From: Cyclospora cayetanensis
Taxonomy: Eukaryota > Apicomplexa > Conoidasida > Eucoccidiorida > Eimeriidae
Assembly: GCF_002999335.1 (NCBI RefSeq)
Contig: NW_020312356.1
Location: forward strand, 1 to 10,139
DNA length: 10,139 nt
Reading direction: 5' to 3'
A program made the translations under genes and the position numbers. Below, piece by piece: positions 7,506-10,139 of this stretch (position 1 is the stretch's first letter; each line of letters starts with the position of its first letter). A model generated the notes under the pieces. The model ran no database searches and was not told the origin of the DNA. It saw only the letters and a program-made list of their open reading frames with translations.

Positions 7506-9179
7506 CTATTCCATCAGTTTTTTTTGTCGTTTTAGCCGAAATATCCAATTTAAAAGATAAAACTTTGGGATTTGCTTCAGTTTTATAGTTACTTTTATGT
7601 ATAAGAAAAATTACGCACCGAGAGGCCGTGGGCTGTCCAACAACATTGTGCAAGCACACCACTAACAGAACCAGAGAACAAACTCCTCACTTCCAGGAAA
7701 GTTTCAGGTTTCTATAGCTATAAACTATCATTTAATGCAATTGCAGGGGGATTGGATTTCTCAGAAGGGACGAAAAGCCCAATGTGTACTATAAACCAAG
7801 CAAATGCCAATATGTTTTCCGTGCTTCCAGGGAAGAAGACAACACCTGAGGAAATTTGAACTCGCTTTTAAAGGGTACCCATACCGATTAAAGGCTATTC
7901 CATGGGAACAAAGAACATCGCATGACAGACTGGTAGTATTCATCCGGTGCAACCAAAATGCAGTGCCAAACAAGGCGCAATGCAACGTTCTAGGTTGTTA
8001 CGAAGCTTGTATCAAAGTTTCACCCATAGGGTCATTCATTGTCGGGCTTGCTGTTGGCGGCTCTGGTCGTCTAATGCGAAAAACACTATATTTATTGTGG
8101 AGCCCAGAATGCGTGCCTAGTAGCTAGGTTTACACATTGTAACTGAAAACCACTGCACGCTGGTTTTTCTTAATCCGCTGAGGGGCAGAACTCTGTGGCT
8201 TGAAGGCAAAGACAAGCCGTACATTTGATCAGCTCAAATTCTTTTTTCCGAGAAACGGAGAAGAAACGTTGAACTAAAAGCCACATGAAGCAAAGGAAGC
8301 ACAAAACAGTTCAGAAGTAAGCTATAGGGAAAAGCGGTTTACTGGGTTATCGTAAGGAGAAATTCAACACCAGAATCAATAGAAGCGAACTAGAGGTTTC
8401 CAAGTGTTCCTGACCAGTGTTTTCTAATTTTCCTTACCATCACCCCTCAGAATTTATAACACGAGTACAGAGGAACACCTAGGGTGCGCGTAGCTGCACC
8501 ATATATGCACTCGGAGCATGCACAGCTAGCTGTATAATTTTTTAAAGTGTCCAGGGCACATGCTCACGACAATTTGTCCTCTTTTATTAGAATGGCACCT
8601 ATACAATTAGACATCTATGTCAATTGTTTACTAATGCTTATCTAAGTATAGCTAGTGTTGTGGAAAGTGTTTAGGTGTAGCATAGCCCGCCACATCTTCC
8701 ACCACCTCCATGTCAAAACACAGGCCCTAGTGTTCCCTACCTATCATTCAGACGAGCGAAAGAGTTCCCGCCCTATTTACACTCTTTAAAAAGACATAAA
8801 TGCAAATATTTTGCAAATGAGGAGGAAATGTGTGCGCCAGCAAGGGGTAAAGGCACGCTAATTAGCCAACAACCAACGAGGGACCAAACCAACACTACTG
8901 CGGTGACGCAATGGCTCTTTGTCGTCAGAAGGCTAAATTGCTTGAGCCTCGTGCTGTGAAAAAGCGACACCAAAAATTGTGTACAGCAAATCAAAACCCA
9001 TATTACCTCAGTAGTGCTCCCCGTTCCATAGAGCACTGCGTTCGTGTCAATGTAGGAGGTGCATGCAGCATAGTCGTCAAAGCCACCAAAGAAGTACAGA
9101 AAAATCCAAGAAACAACATATCCAAAAGAATCACTTGGCTGCAAACATCTTTGTCTGCTTACGTTTAGGTGCATCCTGT
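7506..9179. other. non-coding stretch, no gene recognised
   Basis: No supported gene. The frames at 7804-8127 (plus), 8911-9168 (plus) and 8773-9174 (minus) show no motif I recognise. The last is hydrophobic but has no retroelement signature, although it lies where the 3' part of the gypsy element to its right would continue. I found no chromodomain and no paired LTR ends. Confidence 0.5.
8647..8689 (+). repeat. dispersed 43-nt repeat, copy 2
   Basis: Partner of 859-901 (34 of 43 identical, no gaps, AGCATAGCCCG end identical). It lies about 500 nt to the left of the integrase relic, so it could derive from the untranslated part or LTR of that element; this is only a guess from position. Confidence 0.4.
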
Positions 9180-10139
9180 AATGCCTACCGATTCACCAGG
9201 ACGAAATGGACAGGCTTAGAACACACAGTCAACCGCCGTTTGTACTTTCATGTTTATATCTCTTGAGCTTTGCGCATACATCCGCATGGACCAGCCAGCT
9301 GCCCTTATAATCCCTCTACCGCAAGGGGTAGCTGCTGACACGGGTTCACCAGGTCCAGTTTCGGATGGAAGAGTGGCTCCATAGTGTGGCACGGGGATGC
9401 GGGATAGCAACGAATTGAAGAGTGTACTGTCGTACGACGAGCCCACTCAGCAAGAGGAAGAGCATCAAGCCAAGCAATTTGATTTTGTTGCGCATTGAGT
9501 CGCAAAAACTGCAGAAGAGTGCGGTTGGTGTTCCCTGTCTATTTATCTGCCTCAGTATGGTTCATGGTGGTCATAAAATGGGTAAAGTGCAAGCGGGTCA
9601 AAAAGGCATACCGAAAACCATAGCGAACTTCGTATCCTACCTGTAATGGTACTTCTAGCGATTCCATGGAGCTCTCTGGCGTTAATTAAGAATGATTGAG
9701 CAACTTATTGAGCCCGAATGGGTCTGGAACAACGGATTTAGTATGCAGTAAGATTTCAGAAACACTTTTGACCGCATGCATGCTCAGAACCGCCTTGCAC
9801 TACTGCGTTGTTAAGCCCCCCGCATGGACAATCAGCCTTGAGTTGGTGGGCTACTGGCTCTAGCCTGCTTACCATACATGATATGAGCGTTGATACCAAG
9901 AACACGTTGCTTCCTTTTTGCGCTTCCTGGCATACTAGTCTCCACATCACGTAGCTGCGGCAGCAGGTGCGCCTTCCATTGAATCACTCATGGCCAACGC
10001 GATACGTCGTGGTGCACGGGTCCAAAGTAGAAGTCGCGGACCATGCCGTTAAGACCGAATTCTGATTTGAGGTAGCACAGACCTGCCGTGGCCTCGCCGA
10101 TTCTTGCGCTCTGTCGCCCTTAACAAATCTGAGTGAACG
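9180..10139 (-). pseudogene. decayed Ty3/gypsy retrotransposon integrase (partial, continues past window)
   Basis: Relic of the integrase part of a gypsy-type pol. In transcript order I read: a zinc-domain trace (RDFYFGPVHHDV, 10038-10003, resembling the family's FYWPGM..DV block), VCQEAQK (9935-9915, the CxxCQ..K end), ELHGIARSTITGR (9674-9636, the LHG.P..IVSDR block), DTKF (9636-9625), then a segment whose FMTTMNHTEADK and NRTLLQFLR correspond to the STAYHPQTDG and NRTL blocks, WLDALPLAEWA (9472-9440) with VHSS just after, and a fainter MRKAQEI (9277-9257) and FRPGESV near 9200. Two single-base losses (near 9636 and 9601) and a TAG at 9541-9539 break the frame, with more stops downstream. 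The first Asp of the SDRD block reads Gly, and the position of the catalytic Glu reads Gly (9535-9533). It cannot encode active integrase. RT and RNase H would lie beyond 10139. The left boundary is approximate. Confidence 0.8.

Noticed and set aside
8773..9174. Hydrophobic 133-codon minus-strand frame, possibly a membrane protein or the chromodomain end of the gypsy element
   Set aside because: No chromodomain motif, no helix pattern that I can defend, and no splice context.

Overview
The window is nuclear DNA of a eukaryote with spliceosomal GT-AG introns. It is most likely a coccidian apicomplexan (Eimeria/Cyclospora type) or a close alveolate relative such as a chromerid. Three things point there: an intron-rich ribosomal protein gene of apicomplexan flavour, a protist stand-alone thioesterase of the fatty-acid/polyketide type, and a decayed Ty3/gypsy retroelement in balanced-GC sequence. 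The species call is inference; the gene calls rest on reading the sequence.

Layout: (1) 1-1719 is non-coding as far as I can tell. It ends in the promoter and 5' leader of the first gene and holds a TGCATGCA element and a two-codon upstream ORF. (2) 1720-3630, plus strand: ribosomal protein eS4 (RPS4) in four coding exons, the first of which carries only the start codon. The joined CDS is 804 nt, 267 aa. (3) 3631-4474: tail-to-tail intergenic space holding both 3' ends. (4) 4475-7145, minus strand: a type II thioesterase (alpha/beta hydrolase) in five exons. The joined CDS is 1035 nt, 344 aa. All four junctions keep frame, and the Ser, Asp and His of the triad fall on exons 3, 5 and 5. A Ser/Asn-rich insertion of roughly 55-60 residues separates the Asp from the His. 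(5) 7146-9179: no gene recognised. (6) About 9180-10139, minus strand, running off the right edge: a frameshifted Ty3/gypsy integrase relic. It was recognised by ungapped agreement with the integrase core across about 40 positions once two single-base losses and one stop are allowed for. The catalytic Glu position and one catalytic Asp position are substituted.

The two intact genes are convergent and functionally unrelated: one serves cytosolic translation, the other probably edits or releases acyl chains from a type I FAS or PKS. The relic is the part least likely to appear in an automatic annotation, because no single reading frame is long or clean.
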